A DNA stretch of 64,000 bases from Lunularia cruciata (Eukaryota > Streptophyta > Marchantiopsida > Lunulariales > Lunulariaceae). The first letter of the stretch is position 1. Every line of letters starts with the position of its first letter. The stretch spans positions 32,550,001-32,614,000 of the forward strand of contig OX419757.1 in the NCBI GenBank assembly GCA_948567375.1. The letters are read 5' to 3'. Shown in pieces: positions 23,370 through 35,201 of this stretch. The notes beneath the pieces are model-generated. The model searched no databases and was not told where the DNA came from. It saw only the letters and a list, made by a program, of their open reading frames with translations. The position numbers and the translations under genes are program-made.

Positions 23370-25410
23370 TAGATTGGAAATGATAAAACACTAAATGTAT
23401 CAAATGATAGGATCTAACCTTTGACATCCTCCGAGCTTCACTTCTTCATACCATTCCTGTTGTCACCGATCATTCAAAAGGGTCAAAACTATCAAGCTTT
23501 GCACCGGAAAGGTGGTCGACTATCTCTAATAATCTGCGGTCGGGAAAACTGCCAGAGTTAGCATGAAATATTTTGAGAATTTTAGAACAAACAACATGAC
23601 ATATCCATACGAAAATTTACTTCCTTTTGACTAGTATGAGGGTCTTGAACAGACCCTCGTGTTAGGAGATTTATTCTGTGTGTAGGGTATTATGTGCAAA
23701 TGTACATATATAAAAATAATAAAATTAAAGGAAAAGAAACTAAGGACGTATAGTGTTGAAAAAATATTTACATTCCTGGCAGAAAGAGGAATATCTGAAT
23801 TGAGAAGAGATAAGGAAAGGACTTGGAACGTGCCGTTTTCAAAATTCTTGCAGCCTCTACTGATTCTAATATAGTTCATATTTGGTTCACTCAGAACAGG
23901 AGCTCGCATATTTGGCAAGTCGTCAATTTTTTTGATGCTTTTGCAAGCACAGAAACTCACCACATAAGACCCACAATCAAAATTTTATAGTTTGTATGTA
24001 ATAGAATGCCAGACATGGTTTACATTCTTTTTATTATAGGTACGTAACACCATTATGTATTTAAAAACTATGTTAAAATCTTTTGGTTTAATGGGTTTAA
24101 ATTTTTTTGTTACAATAATCTTAACCATTCGCGATTTTAGATATGAGATGAGCAATTTCTGGTTATACTTTCGATGCTAACAGTATCACTAAATCTGAAC
24201 GGGACGCACGAATAATTTAGTAACAAATGGTAATAAATCATACTGCAGAAGGCAATCTTTGTACAGAAGACTTGATATGATTAGGAGATATAAACTCTAG
24301 TGGTTTTAAGTTTCATCCTTATCAACCTGTATAGTTACCGTAACAGAGCTCCCTGGGATGGGACCTATTTTGGAACTGTTAATCTTTGCTCTTTATCCTT
24401 GCTCTATCGGAGGCAGTGATTAAATATCAAACAATAACTTCAAAACAAAAAAACAATCGAAGATGCAAGCTTAAAGAATATCTTCTTCGTGGATAATGCC
24501 CGTACAACTTTGCTGCATAGTGTATTCATGTAATATGTAAGGAATCTACAACTTTCACACAGTGCAAAAGTCAAAGCAACTTACCCTTTTTAGAAATGCA
24601 TCTCACTTTAAAGTTATGACGGTTGGTAGAGTAACATTTCGGTAACTTACAACATTTGCGATTAGCTACAAGAATTGCATAGAATGGGCGACGTTTAGCC
24701 AATTCTATGCATTTAGCCCTGGGACAACACGTTTCTCTTCTGACTTTTCATGGATCCTTCATAAGTCGATCACCTGGAGATTTTCTGAGCGTATGTGATG
24801 CAATGCGTATGTAATGCAATGATATTCGGAATTTTCATTGCATGCTTCTAAACTTGCTCTTAAGAGCAAGTTTAGAAGCCCCCCTAATGCGTCAATCTAG
24901 ACTCCTCATACACAACTCGATCGTGGGGAAAATGAAATCTTCACTTTGTTACTTCTATTTTCAATTTGATGAATGTTGGGAAACTTAAATGTCATGGAGT
25001 TAAACCAACCATAGCGCGGTTGACCAGTTCTGACCTGTAAATTGAACCTGTAATAACCTGTAACTTCTGAGCTTCCAACAAAAGAGTGTCGTGTTCACGG
25101 ATGATTTTCTTCCTGTTCCTGAATAGGGTGTAATCACCCAGGAGATGCCCATCCGCGTAGCCCTATGCATTGCGCTTGTGTTGATAATGCAGATTCAACT
25201 CCAGGATTCTAGTTTTCATGGCACACAACTTTCACCCCACGCCCCCACTCTTCAAGCTGGCAGTACATTTGTGGAGTTCATCCCGTGAGGAGCGCATCTC
25301 GTCAGAGCCCATCCAGCTTGTAATGCTTGTGTGTCTACAATGGTGGTTACCTGCACTTTGTTATCAAGATAGACATTCGCACGAGACTCTGACCTCAGTA
25401 GGCCACGTGG
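23370..25410. other. No supported gene
   Basis: Nothing recognisable apart from the palindrome at 24844-24879. The small frames at 23631-23963 (minus) and 23692-23874 (plus) overlap on opposite strands and show no motif. Confidence 0.4.
24844..24879. repeat. Perfect 36-bp palindrome
   Basis: GCTTCTAAACTTGCTCTT is followed at once by its exact reverse complement. Flanking CCCCTAATGC on the right is shared with the related sites at 26.86 and 26.98 kb. Confidence 0.9.
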
Positions 25411-25414
25411 TTAT

Positions 25415-25580
25415 GCGAGAGAAAAAGGAAACCGGGAAATATGGGAAGATCCCATCAAACCATACAACGATGAGGTAAGATTAAAAAGAGGTAAAATGGG
25501 ACTAAAACTCCAATAGTATCTGGACGAGAAATCTGCCCTAGTGCACCTAATATATCACGCTATACAAGTAATCAGGTCAA
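25415..25580 (-). repeat. LINE 3'-tail copy 4
   Basis: It shares GGGAAGATCCCATCAAACCA, GGTAAAATGGGACTAAAACT and GAGAAATCTGCCCTAGTGCA with the family, in the same orientation as the LINE bodies. Confidence 0.75.
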
Positions 25581-26860
25581 CAAACACCATTGCCAAATCT
25601 GCTCAATGGCCACTGTTGTCTTCCCACGAAACTCGGAAATCATTCACCCGGGAACTAGGGTATCATGATCCTCCACTGACTTGCGATTTAAAGATACTGC
25701 ATATTGGCACCCTCAAAGAAAACGAAATTGAACATTCAACCTCCGCATACTGTACTGTACCATATGCTAACCGATTGCTCCATGAGAAGGAGGTTCCCCC
25801 AAACCATTGGACATCAACCCTGATCAGACTTCAAGGAAACGAACTACAGTAGAAAATCTCCTCCCGGGGACTTATGGTGAAACTTTTGTATGTGGTATCG
25901 CCAATATACACTCGAGCGTTGGCGCAAAGAGTTCCACATTCTACTGTATGACTAGGAGCGAGGGACACGTGGATTCAGTAAGTTGCTGAAGCCAGTACAG
26001 ATTACAATCTCCCCATATCATCTCATACGAACTGCGACGGGCTCGTAGTTAAACACGAATTATGAGATTTCTTCTATGCTTCAAGCCGGCAATCAAATGC
26101 GGTTCCTCCTTGATGAGCTGGAGACGAGCAAAACGACACGCCCATGAATTCAAGAAACATGTAGGTCGAAATGAAAATGAAACATGCATTCACTTCATCG
26201 AGAACACTAAACATAGACGTCACTATACTTGTTTCCGCATTAGTAGACACCCCGAACATTGATGTTCAGTAGATTCGCTTACAGGTCTTTAACAAGAGGA
26301 GTAGATTTCCGCTCAAGCCTTTTCGCTTCGTTGTCTTTCTTGTGGAAGTTTTTGTTTCAAGTTTTTGTTCCTTGCAAGTTGGCAATACAAACCTGAAGAA
26401 TACTACTTTGCCTGCAAAAGGTCAGGAGGGACATATCAAGGATATCTATATCTTTGACCTGAATGGATCCTTTTCTGACTAGGCGTCCGTTATTCGTCAT
26501 GTAGGTCGCGGTAGACTAGAGATTAACTTCAAGAATAAAAGATAGACGCAATATAGGTCTAACAGGTAGGCGAGGAAAGTGGAGGCCTCCTCATGATTTC
26601 GTTGGAACCAATCGCAGCACGCAAAATCCGCACATCTGCGACCAGTATCTTGCAAATCGGTCGGTCATTGCTCGCTAAGTCAGAGATCTTCGCAACACAA
26701 ATTGTGTTGCCCCTTCATGCTCCGAAGGTACTTGCTGATCCATGTTTCCTTTTACATGTCCCTTTCAACTTAACATTCTGGTAAAAGATCAATTCTCAAC
26801 TGGATATGGGAGAAAGCTTTTTAGGTCCTGTCATTCATAGTCTTCAGTTGCATTAGGGGC

Positions 26861-26892
26861 TTCTAAACTTGCTCATAAGAGCAAGTTTAGAA
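26861..26892. repeat. Interrupted palindrome related to 24.84 kb
   Basis: TTCTAAACTTGCTC, ATAA, GAGCAAGTTTAGAA: 14-bp arms around a 4-bp loop, preceded by CATTAGGGGC. It has the same sequence as the 24.84-kb palindrome apart from the centre. Confidence 0.9.
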
Positions 26893-26903
26893 CTACCTCC
26901 TGC

Positions 26904-27074
26904 AAGAATTCGACTATTTCAGACAACTACATATTGGCAGAGAACGAAAGCGATCTGTAAAGGTAGAGTGTATCGAGAGCAAGTTTAGAAGCCCCTAATG
27001 AAAGAATTCGACTATTTCAGACAACTACATATTGGCAGAGAACGAACGCGATCTGTAAAGGTAGAGTGTATCGA
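26904..27074 (+). repeat. 73-bp direct duplication separated by half of the palindromic element
   Basis: Copies at 26904-26976 and 27002-27074 start AAGAATTCGACTATTTCAGA and differ at one visible position (GAAAGCG versus GAACGCG). The 25 bp between them (GAGCAAGTTTAGAAGCCCCT...) is one arm of the palindromic element with its CCCCTAATG flank. Confidence 0.9.
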
Positions 27075-27895
27075 AATTGAGATTCAGTGTAGTTGCGAAT
27101 GTCATGTTTGTGGTAAGATCTCTTCTAGTGGATGTTGCAGTTTGTGTAATCCAAATGTTGTTTGATATCGAGAGAATCGATTCAAAGACTATACGTTTCA
27201 ACAGCGGAAAGCTCCTTTTAACATCCACCTTGTCTATCGGTTTCTAGCCATTCTACAAGATCCCTCTTATTGTATTATTCAATTTTCAGTCGAGTCAATC
27301 TTACCAATCTGACGCCCAACATCGTACCGAGTTAAAATCTACTTACAGAATTCTGTATTTCCAGAGAAGAACTCTTTTGCAGAGGAAACAACTTGTGAAA
27401 GAAAGCCTCTAGATGATAACTACAAACTCTCTAGAAGGGTTGATTACCGTATCTCACTGAAAGCGCCCCTGTGCTCCTTAGGACTCGAAGTCTAAAAACA
27501 ATGGCCAAGGTTTCCGTGCGTGGCATCGATTAAGTGGCATGATCTGTTCTCAACTTAACACGTATTCTAAGATTTCGTGGTGGATGTAAGCTTTCTTGCT
27601 GGAAAAACTTGGCACGATTTATATCACTCAAGCTCAAAGTTGGACCATGTAGACAACGACACCCCGATAAAACTTCAGTTCTTAAAATAGAATCTGAGGC
27701 TGGAATACAAGATTCCCTTGTCTCCTTCACTATCACATCAGACTACCGTATCCCCCTTGTTATTGTTCTTTCACAATTGACAGAACAGAAATGCTCATCT
27801 TCGCACCAATCTCAAAAGATACAGTTGCCGGGTATCTCAACAGCTATGTACTTCACAAGCTCCAATTGTGAACTGAATAATCTAAAGCACGTTTA

Positions 27896-28012
27896 AGTAA
27901 AAAAGACGATCTCGTAGGATAACAAGGAGGATGGGAGGATGGTAAAAATGAGATTAATCCCGGTAGTATCGATATGAGAAATCTGCCCTACTGCACCTAA
28001 GATATCCATCAA
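27896..28012 (-). repeat. LINE 3'-tail copy 5
   Basis: The words GGAGGATGGGAGGATGGTAA and GAGAAATCTGCCCTACTGCA, with CCTAAGATATCC, place it in the family. It lacks the CCCCATCAAGCCGTACAAGG block, so it is internally shortened. It lies about 480 bp upstream of the bL28m start codon. Confidence 0.65.
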
Positions 28013-28406
28013 AAGTACACTCGTCCCAACTATCAGAATCAGGCAAGCTAAAGCAGCATGTTGTAACACTTCGTCACCATCGAAACTCATCATCGCGCAT
28101 GTAAATATGGTCAAGCTTGAAACAATTGGCACCTCGGCGATTGTGCTTCTTCCATTCAGTAGTCTATTGACTGGATAGCTAATACCGCGCGCGCATCAGG
28201 TTGCCGTGTAGGGGAAAATGTCTGGCAACTTGCGTGTAATATACCTGCGCAATATAGACTACAAACCTTCCCGCCTGACCGGAACATCTTCTACTGTACT
28301 TTGTGGTTTGTCCTTTCCGGACGGACGGAAATCGGAATCTGACTGTCCGTGAGGACACAGCCCGTCCATTCTGCACACTGGGTTTCGTAGTGAGAATGGT
28401 GGGAAA

Positions 28407-28415
28407 TTAGGGTTT
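28407..28415 (-). promoter_or_regulatory. Telo-box upstream of bL28m
   Basis: TTAGGGTTT, reverse complement AAACCCTAA, lies about 80 bp before the start codon. Telo-boxes are common in promoters of plant ribosomal-protein and other translation genes, which fits the gene that follows. No clear TATA box or site II element was identified. Confidence 0.5.
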
Positions 28416-28495
28416 GCAATTCTGCATACAGCTCGTGCAATTCATCAGTCGGGAAGGACCCGACGAAGGAACGATCGATCGATTGTCTGATCACC

Positions 28496-29285
28496 ATGTC
28501 GAGTCATGCCACGAGAGTGGTGACGATTATGAATAGAGCGAAGCGAGGGCTCTACGCCGGTCGGCATATTCAGTTCGGCAACAAAGTCAGTGAAGATGGT
28601 GGAAACAAGTGAGTAATTTGGTAGTCGATAAGTTTCAGATTTCCAGATTTGATGCAGACAAAGCGCAGAAGATTTGATTTCCAGTAAGAGCTGAGGATTG
28701 CGAGAAATGTTTGATATTATATGAATCGTGTACTACGAGGATGGGATTAAATTTGGCGAATATACCAGAGATAGATTTTCAGAGCTCTCTTTTTAAAATT
28801 ACAATTGAACGGTCCACGAATAAACGAAAGGAACACAAGAAGCAATGGAAGGCGGCTTTGTGCCAATTATAAAATTGAGATGCGATTGCGTCAAATCTCA
28901 TGTGCTCCCCTGTCAATTTTGAATCAGGTCACGGAGAACTTGGAAACCAAATGTACAATCTAAGCGCCTTTTCAGTCTCGCGTTGGATAAATACATCCGT
29001 GTAAACATTACAACACACGCACTTCGCTGTATTGACAAAGCGGGTGGTATAGATGAGTACTTGCTCAACATGCCCGATCGCAAGCTGGAAAGTGACATAG
29101 CCCTGTTTTGGAAAAATCAGATTGCTGCCATCTATGAGAGACTGGCAAACACTGAGATTGCTATCCCTGTTCAAAAAGCTGAAGACAGCATTTTCAGTAT
29201 GAAAGTCTTTGCTGATGCTCTTCCAGTTGTTGGAGATGCAAAGAAGGATGCTGCAAAAACTACTCAGGTGCAGGAAACATCATGA
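28496..29285 (+). CDS. bL28m: Mitochondrial large-subunit ribosomal protein bL28m (two exons)
   Basis: The coding sequence joins 28496-28608 and 28928-29285, giving 156 residues. The intron (28609-28927) starts GTGAGT, ends TCAG and splits a Lys codon. Residues 14-27 read RAKRGLYAGRHIQF, followed by GNKVSEDGGNKSRRTWKPNV across the splice and then KRLFS. Later come VNITTHALRCIDKAGGIDEY and a Lys/Ala-rich C-terminus. These are the hallmarks of the plant mitochondrial L28 family, which extends the 70-90 aa bacterial core at its C-end. The protein would be imported and built into the mitoribosome 50S-like subunit. The start is the ATG just before the conserved block; the N-terminus is short and basic, and an upstream exon or alternative start is possible. 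No lesions were seen. It is the only clearly intact host gene here, with retroelement fragments on both sides. Confidence 0.9.
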
Positions 29286-29289
29286 CATA

Positions 29290-31690
29290 TTTTGTGCTGT
29301 TTCTGAAACCTTTCTCCATTCTCTCTGCTGCAATTTTGTTTCGATGAAAGTGAGGTGCGATGGTTCTAGCCCAGAAAAGGCTAATATAGATGAGGATTGT
29401 CCCATTGAATCCCTCTTGGAGTTCGAGAGGTCATGAGATTTGTAGCTTTCCTTGACACTTGCTAGTACTGGAGTCGATGGAATGAAATTGAATCACAATC
29501 ACTCCAGGAAACTAGCAGAGAAGTCTGTTTAAGCGAGTCTCTGCAGTGAAGGTAGAGATTACAGAGTAGTAGAACATTGAGTCCATGAAATGAAGGAACT
29601 TCGAAACTACACAGGCTCTAGGTTAGGACATCGACAGAGAATAAAGTGGACACTTGGATAGATTAAGTCTAAGAGGATCTAGCTTCTCACTACGATTCTC
29701 ATTACATTAGGTCTACAAGTGATGTGGATGCTCATCGTATCAGTCGATTTTTGGCCTGATATAGATCCCCTTTGACCGTTTCAAAAGCAGATTTTATACT
29801 TGTATATATAAGTCGGTGACTGAGCAAGCTCGTGCAAAGTGTTGATTTAGCTGTACTTTGTGAGAGAATAATTCATTTCCGGGGTTTCATTCCTGTCCGT
29901 TTAAGCTCATCTTCTACGGCACCATGTTGTGTACGTCCGTGTTAAGCACGTCAAATTCGATCAAATGCAATTCATTTGAATTTGTTGGCCAGTTTGTGTA
30001 AAAGTTTCAGATTGTGTCTCATTTGCTGAAGGCTAGTTGTATTGTTTATTGGACTCCTCCAAATCAAGTTATCGGTTTGTTGGTAGAACGTGATCGCTTG
30101 AGCAGGCAGAGACTGGAGAATCTGAGAAAGCGATAGAAGTGAGAATACTATGGCATCGGCTGCACTGTAACGAAGTTCCTTCCTCGGTTCTGAAACTTAG
30201 AAATGTGTCGACATCAGTACATTCTTTCCTGATATGGATTCTCAAATTGTTCCGTCAACTTACAAACTAAGAGTTCGATCTCTTACCGTTAGCGTAAACG
30301 CCATGCTTTTGATCTCGTTCAGCAAGATGTATATACACATTACTCTCGCACACTATTATCCAGGGTGCCTTGGACAGCGGATAGACAATTATGGTTTCTT
30401 ATCACCTGCTTGATCGAATCTCAACTGACAGAGGTCTAAAGACGATCTTCTCGTTTATGAATATAAAATCTCCTTCTTTGACACGATATTCCTCAGTCAA
30501 ATTTTGTCTGATCTTGTGTGTACTAACTCATCAACATTTTCTCGATTTGGGAGTGAAAATATAGTTCCAGTTCAAGTCCAAGGCTACTCGAAGCCGGTAC
30601 CAGACCAGAACTTCTGTTGTAACGGTTTCACTTTAAATGCGAAGGCGATTACTAGCAGTTGACTGGGATTATTGCCCTCACCCACGATGTCTAGTTAAGT
30701 TTCGGATAATAATACTGACAGTGGCCGAGTCAAGTTGTGCAACCTTGTATGCTACGGGCAAAAAGTCTCCTTGTGAAGAAGTTCCCCAGGAGACTTGTAA
30801 CTCGTAGTCCTGCTCTTATTGGCTACGAGTTGTCCCGAAGAGGATGGTAATAGGGGTTGCAGATATAGGTATTTTTCGTTTTACAAGTTTTACGGGTTTT
30901 CAGGTGTGATTTTTAAAGTTGAAAATAAATTTATGAGTAGAGTACCCATAGCCGTAAAGATCTTACGGAGCTAGGTATTTACGAATATCTTAAAATTTTA
31001 AATGTCCGTAGAGCGATTTAAATTAAAAGTGTAACCGGAAACCAAGTTGGAACATTTCTGTCTTCCTCCATTCAACATTTTGTCATCACCTTCTCTCGAG
31101 CAGAAAGAACATTTCAAAACTCGATACTTCATTGGCTTCCTCTCCTGTGTCCCTGTGACATTGTGACATTATATGTTTAGCTAAATGTCAAGTAATCCCC
31201 GACATCTCATCGAATCCATAAGCGGTCATTAGTGAATAATAAAATCGTAAAACTGAACCCTCTTTCCCTTACCGTAAAGGCTTTTCTTCTACCCGTAAAT
31301 AGATTTATGGAACCACTCGTTTTGTGAAACCAAAAGTTTATGGATATCATTAAAAAATGCATGGTACTCGATGCTCTACCATCCAAAATATTTTTTACTT
31401 TCTGAAATCTGAAACCCCCTAATATATTGCTTTGTAGGAGATGTCGTTTATATGTGTCATATATTCTGATGTCGTTACTTTGTCATGACATTTCTATACT
31501 AGCTACTAATGTAAAGGTTGAGAATCTGTGGAACACCGTAGCCACCAATACTCGTGGGCACCATGGCCGCTGACAGTGTATAACACCTAGGATCGACGCA
31601 TTCCCCACCACCTCACTCGCTAACTCATGTGAGGGCCCTGTTACAAAGTAAACAAGCTCCCACGCTTTCCCACAAGAAAGCTTAATAATG
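29290..31690. other. No supported gene
   Basis: No frame above 75 codons and no recognised motif. The first few hundred bases may hold the 3' UTR of bL28m. Confidence 0.4.
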
Positions 31691-32157
31691 TTATGGAGCT
31701 CTCAAGATTCTGCTGTGCGCAGACCACATTGAAAAATTACTTTGTTGGCCTGATGTTGCGAGTCCAACAAGTTTGTGCATCTCTGGAAAGTTCGATGACC
31801 AGTCTTGTTAATGTTCCACCGTATGTTCCCTGATTTTGAGCAGCGTCTGCATTCACTTTTTAAGGTGCGAATATTAACTACTCCAACTTTCCTTGCTTTC
31901 CTAGTCCAGTCCATGCTCGCATATAAATGGAACTTGCACGACACATTACACAGATAGCGATAGTTGTGCCACAACTTTGATGGTCTTGTTCACAACAGAG
32001 CAATGAAGCAAAGTCTGAAGAAAAAGTGTCCTCTTTATAATAATAGAGGCCAAATATGAAACCATATTTGCAGGCGAACGATAGGGTTCAGACAAGATTC
32101 ACATAAATCGATGCTTCTGCACTGTAAAGCATACCTTTCGCCCCTAAACTAAACCCT

Positions 32158-32340
32158 AAACCCCTCTCGGCCTTTTGACTAAGATCAAGTGTAATATTTG
32201 TCCTTATCAGCTTAATATCTTATTAGAGGATCATCCACCCTCACGATGTTTATCTTATTTCTCTAAACGGGTGTGAGTCCAGTGAGGTAGCTTGCTCACT
32301 CGTACTCGCCAGTGTCCCCTTGGTATTTCACAAACTCCGT
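32158..32340 (+). ncRNA. U2 snRNA-like sequence, probably a pseudogene
   Basis: The 5' part closely matches U2 snRNA: CTCTCGGCCTTTTGACTAAG, ATCAAGTGTAATATTTGTCC and TTATCAGCTTAATATC. U2 normally has GGCTAAG and the branch-site-pairing GUAGUA; here these read GACTAAG and GTAATA. The middle (about 32225-32275) is diverged, and the Sm-like U-run is weak (TTATTTCTC). A stem-loop AGTGAG..CTTGCTCACT at about 32290-32310 resembles a 3' hairpin. No plant upstream sequence element (RTCCCACATCG) was seen. Changes in the branch-site-pairing region argue for a decayed or variant copy. Confidence 0.6.
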
Positions 32341-32344
32341 AGCC

Positions 32345-33960
32345 GGCGCAGCTCCCCCGAGAGGAGACAAATCAATAGAAACAGGAGGCAGTAATTTCGG
32401 GAAAGTAAACGCACACACACAAGCCCTCACTTGAGCTTGTTGATCTCTTCCGCCGAGTTAATTCTAATTGGCATCATCTCCTCCACTTGGCATAGTCTTT
32501 ACCAATCATGCAAACTCGAAATGTAGAGTCATCGTTTATCGTTCTTATGCCAAAGGATGAGAAATGTTTACGAGATTCTCTATTTATACCAACTGGAGCA
32601 TGATAGTGTCTATTTACAATCTTCTGTCTTCTCGATAACTGCAATATTTTCATTGGAGCATCCGTACATAATCTAACTAGCAGTTACAAAGGCCAGATAC
32701 TACGTGAAACTGAGACATTCATACTCTTTTGAGCAGAGATTGAGTCTTCATGAGCTTGAATTCTGATCCAGACACTACCAAGGGGAAGTATTGGTCAACT
32801 ATTATTTCTCACGGATCCCAGTTTTGCTGGACTATTTATTCTTTCGCTGCATTTCAGTCGAATCAGTTCCTATTATCAACTGCAAGCAGGATGAAACTCT
32901 CCACGTCAGACTGTTGGGTTTATCATCTGGCATTTGGGATGCCAGCTGGGTCCACAGATCATCCCTCGCGGAATAGTATATATCATATTTTGCTGCAGTC
33001 TCTGGGTTTATTCAAAGACTGACTTCCGACTCAATTTCCAGCACTTTTATACTACACCGGCATTCACCATTATGTCTAAACTCATGGGTTCTTATTAGTC
33101 ACAGATCATCACGATCGAACTTACATGAGTTGCTACAGGATCTTCTTACGTTTGTTTTGCAGAACTTTGCTCGTATGAGGTGCTTACGTAATCTTGTTTC
33201 ACAAGTGAAATGATGATTATGTCAAGACAGAGAGGACACGCCTCTGGCAGAGAAATGAATGGATATTGGTAGTATTACTCTTATGACTTGGAAAACAACA
33301 AAGACTACAGCCCCAAAGGAGGTACTAATTTCATTCAACAACCACTTTAGGTTAGTACAAACACGACATACGTTACAGTACAACTCATTGGTTGAAATTC
33401 TTGTCAACACAGGCAGACCTGCTTTCATCCAGCGCCACTTAGGCACCTATGGACAAAAACGGTTTGCAATGTTCGCAAGTCACGTAAATCTGAAGTCGTT
33501 ATATTTGGCTCTTTCTTCCACAGTAGCGCTAAATCGTCCATCAATTTTAGTCCATGGACTGCATGGACTGCAGGCACTGCAGTTTACTCACCACCGTTGT
33601 CTTCGTTTCAGTTTAATTGCTCTGATTTGGCTTGACTGAAACCCAGATATTTTGTGTTTACTCGCTCCCACTTAACATGTAGAGATGTGATTTGGGTATT
33701 CTTTGATTCACATAATTGGAGAATGTAATCAAACACTGAAATAGTACACATCGTGCTTCACTGAACTTGTATTACCGCATAAAGAGTTTATTCTTGAATT
33801 TATATGTCGTGTAATTTGTGCTCTTTACCCACATATAGGATATTTGATGAGGTCATTGAATTATTACTTATCTAGTAAGCAAACAATATATTGAAAAGCG
33901 AGTCACTGTCACTTCGCTAGCCATGTTAAATTTTAGCAAACTATTTGATCTATTAAGTAA
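32345..33960. other. No supported gene
   Basis: Plus-strand frames at 32750-33022 and 33259-33639 (126 codons) lack any recognised domain. The second has a minus-strand frame opposite it. I could not find splice-consistent extensions. Confidence 0.35.
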
Positions 33961-33971
33961 CCCCACGATGG

Positions 33972-34011
33972 TGAATAAGTGGTGTGTACAGGAATAAGTG
34001 GTGTGTACAGG
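33972..34011 (+). repeat. 19-bp tandem duplication
   Basis: GAATAAGTGGTGTGTACAG occurs twice in a row with one extra G. Confidence 0.9.
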
Positions 34012-34177
34012 GATGAGGAAGACAGCCCAAAGAACCAAAACAACAAACGCTGTTATAGTCTATTTTCAAACTGGACCTTTACACCCAATCTTGACAGTGT
34101 CAATACCGTCATACTTGCACACATCGCGACTTGAAGTTACCACATTTCTTTGAACAAACCAAGGTGACAAAAATTAT

Positions 34178-34324
34178 GGGAAAGAGGCGACCGTACCGTG
34201 TAGGATAAGAAGAAGGATTGGAAGGACCCATCAAACAAGACAAAGATGAGATATAAGAGCTAAAATGGGCTAAACTCCACTAGTTTCGTTACGAGAAATC
34301 TGCCGTATCGCACCCAAGAAATTT
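34178..34324 (-). repeat. LINE 3'-tail copy 6
   Basis: It shows GAGGCGACCGTACCGTGTAG, GACCCATCAAACAAGACAAA, AAAATGGGCTAAACTCCACT and GAGAAATCTGCCGTATCGCA, followed directly to the right by the next copy (34384-34530). Confidence 0.7.
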
Positions 34325-34731
34325 ACAATTTCTGTACAAAATTTCCATATTGTCAAATCAAATGACCATCTTATTGTGAAGGAAAAAGGGCTACCACGTA
34401 GAAAACACGAAGGATGGAAAGACCCCATCAAGCCGTACAAGGGAGGGACAAAAAAGGTAAAATGGGGCTAAGCCCCAATAGAGTCTATATGAGAAATCTG
34501 CCCAACTGCACCTAAGATATCCAAGCTATGCAAAGTCGTACGGTCTACAAACAACTGGAGCATCCGAAGAAGCATCACCTAGGATGATTGCTCTCCTATG
34601 GATTGCACCAGCCATTGCCATCTGTAGAGCAATGGACACACACTATCTAAAATATGCTACAAAGTATGAGTAAGAGTGGTACCCCTTGGCGCCTAACATG
34701 ATAAGCTCTTGCACACTCGCTGAAAAATGTG

Positions 34732-35201
34732 TCACGCACTCTTGACAAATGTGTCAAATGTTGCATCCATTGCTCCATGTAAATCCAAGGTTAGAGGAAC
34801 AAAGAGGTGACCTTGTTGCATGCCCCTATACTTGGAGACCTTACAACCTGTTGCTACACTCTCCACCCATCTAGGGGGATGGGTAATCATTCCCTCCAAA
34901 ACTATATCCCGCATAGGGTCCATAACCACAACATTTGCTACTATCACCTGATCATCTCAAACCAAGTATAAGGTTGCCCTGATACATGTTGTCTACAAAG
35001 CATACAAACGATCCTTCTAAGCCAAGTATTCTCTTGTGCTATAGAAAACACTATGTCCCTAATAGCATAATGTGTAGCTAGCCTCTGTCCTCCAAAAGGA
35101 CATTGTGTCATATAGACCGTTGCTGCATCTAGTGTAGAACCACACTCACAAGTGAGTAATGAAGATGTAGATGGGTGGACCAAACCTAAGAAAAACCTCA
35201 T
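34732..35201 (-). pseudogene. C-terminal Cys-rich domain of the LINE ORF2
   Basis: The 34944-35201 frame contains LLTCECGSTLDAATVYMTQC, followed by PFGGQRLATHYAIRDIVFSI. This matches a Cys-x-Cys-Gly ... Cys-x-x-Gly-Gly ... His-x-x-Ile-Arg-Asp arrangement known at the C-terminus of some plant and algal LINE-type polymerases. The 34732-34947 frame continues it with VVVMDPM. It may bind nucleic acid or metal. It is present only in copy 2; copy 1 has lost this interval. The order of residues is clear but the role is inferred. Confidence 0.55.

Noticed and set aside
32145-32163. AAACTAAACCCTAAACCCC as a telomeric repeat
   Set aside because: Only two or three imperfect plant-telomere-like units beside the U2-like sequence; no array, so no telomere or interstitial telomere call.
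33259-33639. 126-codon plus-strand frame as a host gene
   Set aside because: No recognised domain, no supporting neighbours or splice sites, and a frame on the opposite strand overlaps it; length alone is not enough in a 64-kb window.
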